A DNA stretch of 6,020 bases from Chrysiogenales bacterium (GTDB lineage Bacteria > Acidobacteriota > Aminicenantia > UBA2199), in assembly GCA_004525465.1 (NCBI GenBank), contig SPCN01000148.1, forward strand, positions 1 through 6,020, written 5' to 3'. The notes beneath the pieces were generated by a model. It made no database searches and was not told where the DNA came from. It worked only from the letters and a program-made list of their open reading frames with translations. Below are positions 5,909 to 6,020 of the stretch, one piece after another (the first letter of the stretch is position 1; each line of letters opens with the position of its first letter). The position numbers and the translations under genes were made by a program.

Positions 5909-6020
5909 CTAGGGGCGTTTTGGGGAGCTCTCGTCGAGCTTGATCTTCAGCTTTTCTTCGATCTCGCCGAGCTCCGCGAATTTCATTTTGAGTTCCTTGG
6001 CCTTTGCCTCGTCCTTTTCC
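5909..6020 (-). CDS. C-terminal end of an unidentified charged protein (5' part outside window)
   Basis: Read on the minus strand from the right edge, one frame gives 36 complete codons and then TAG at 5911-5909. The peptide begins EKDEAKAKELKMKFAELGE, continues IEEKLKIKLDES and ends SPKRP. It is dominated by Lys and Glu with regularly spaced Leu/Phe/Ile, as in a surface helix or coiled coil, and ends in a short polar tail. Codon choice (GAG, AAG, CTC, ATC) agrees with the rest of the window, and the strong hairpin at 5864-5890 follows the stop at the distance expected of a 3' end. This supports a real gene, convergent with the peptidase. Too little is present to name a family. No cysteines, membrane segment or catalytic motif is visible. 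Confidence 0.6.
   Translation of the reverse strand, partial: EKDEAKAKELKMKFAELGEIEEKLKIKLDESSPKRP

Noticed and set aside
5824..5943. Short plus-strand frame of 39 codons starting with ATG at 5824
   Set aside because: It has only a weak upstream purine stretch, runs through the strong hairpin and antisense to the right-hand gene, and shows no recognisable motif. It is at most a remnant.

Overview
The window is bacterial DNA. Its genes are closely packed, G/C-rich at third codon positions and preceded by strong Shine-Dalgarno sequences. A ferredoxin-dependent 2-oxoacid oxidoreductase operon points to an anaerobe. An exported S9 peptidase transcribed away from that operon suggests a peptide-degrading heterotroph. 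The taxon cannot be fixed from the sequence. A member of the Acidobacteriota/Aminicenantes or a similar anaerobic lineage would fit, but that is inference only.

Layout. (1) 2-568, plus strand: the C-terminal part of a DUF169-family protein cut by the left edge. (2) 569-687: a convergent gap with a small 6-bp hairpin. (3) 3323 down to 688, minus strand: a complete four-gene operon in the order 2x[4Fe-4S] ferredoxin subunit, alpha (VorB-like), beta (TPP-binding) and gamma. Two of its three junctions are only 11-14 bases and carry a Shine-Dalgarno that overlaps the previous stop codon. (4) 3324-3560: a divergent intergenic region with a good sigma-70-like promoter for the peptidase, a weaker candidate for the operon, and an AT-rich inverted repeat. 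(5) 3561-5648, plus strand: a 695-residue S9 prolyl-oligopeptidase-type enzyme with a signal peptide, beta-propeller repeats and an intact Ser533/Asp615/His648 triad. (6) 5649-5908: a start-less coding-looking tail, an operator-like 13-bp inverted repeat, and a near-perfect GC-rich hairpin. (7) 5909-6020, minus strand: the last 36 codons of a highly charged protein that runs off the right edge.

How the genes fit together (inference). The exported peptidase would release peptides and amino acids. After transamination, branched-chain amino acids give branched-chain 2-oxoacids, which the VOR-type complex would oxidise to acyl-CoA, CO2 and reduced ferredoxin. The divergent arrangement allows shared control, but nothing in the sequence proves it. 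No mobile element, CRISPR array, tRNA or rRNA was recognised. The most unexplained DNA lies between the peptidase stop and the right-hand convergent gene.
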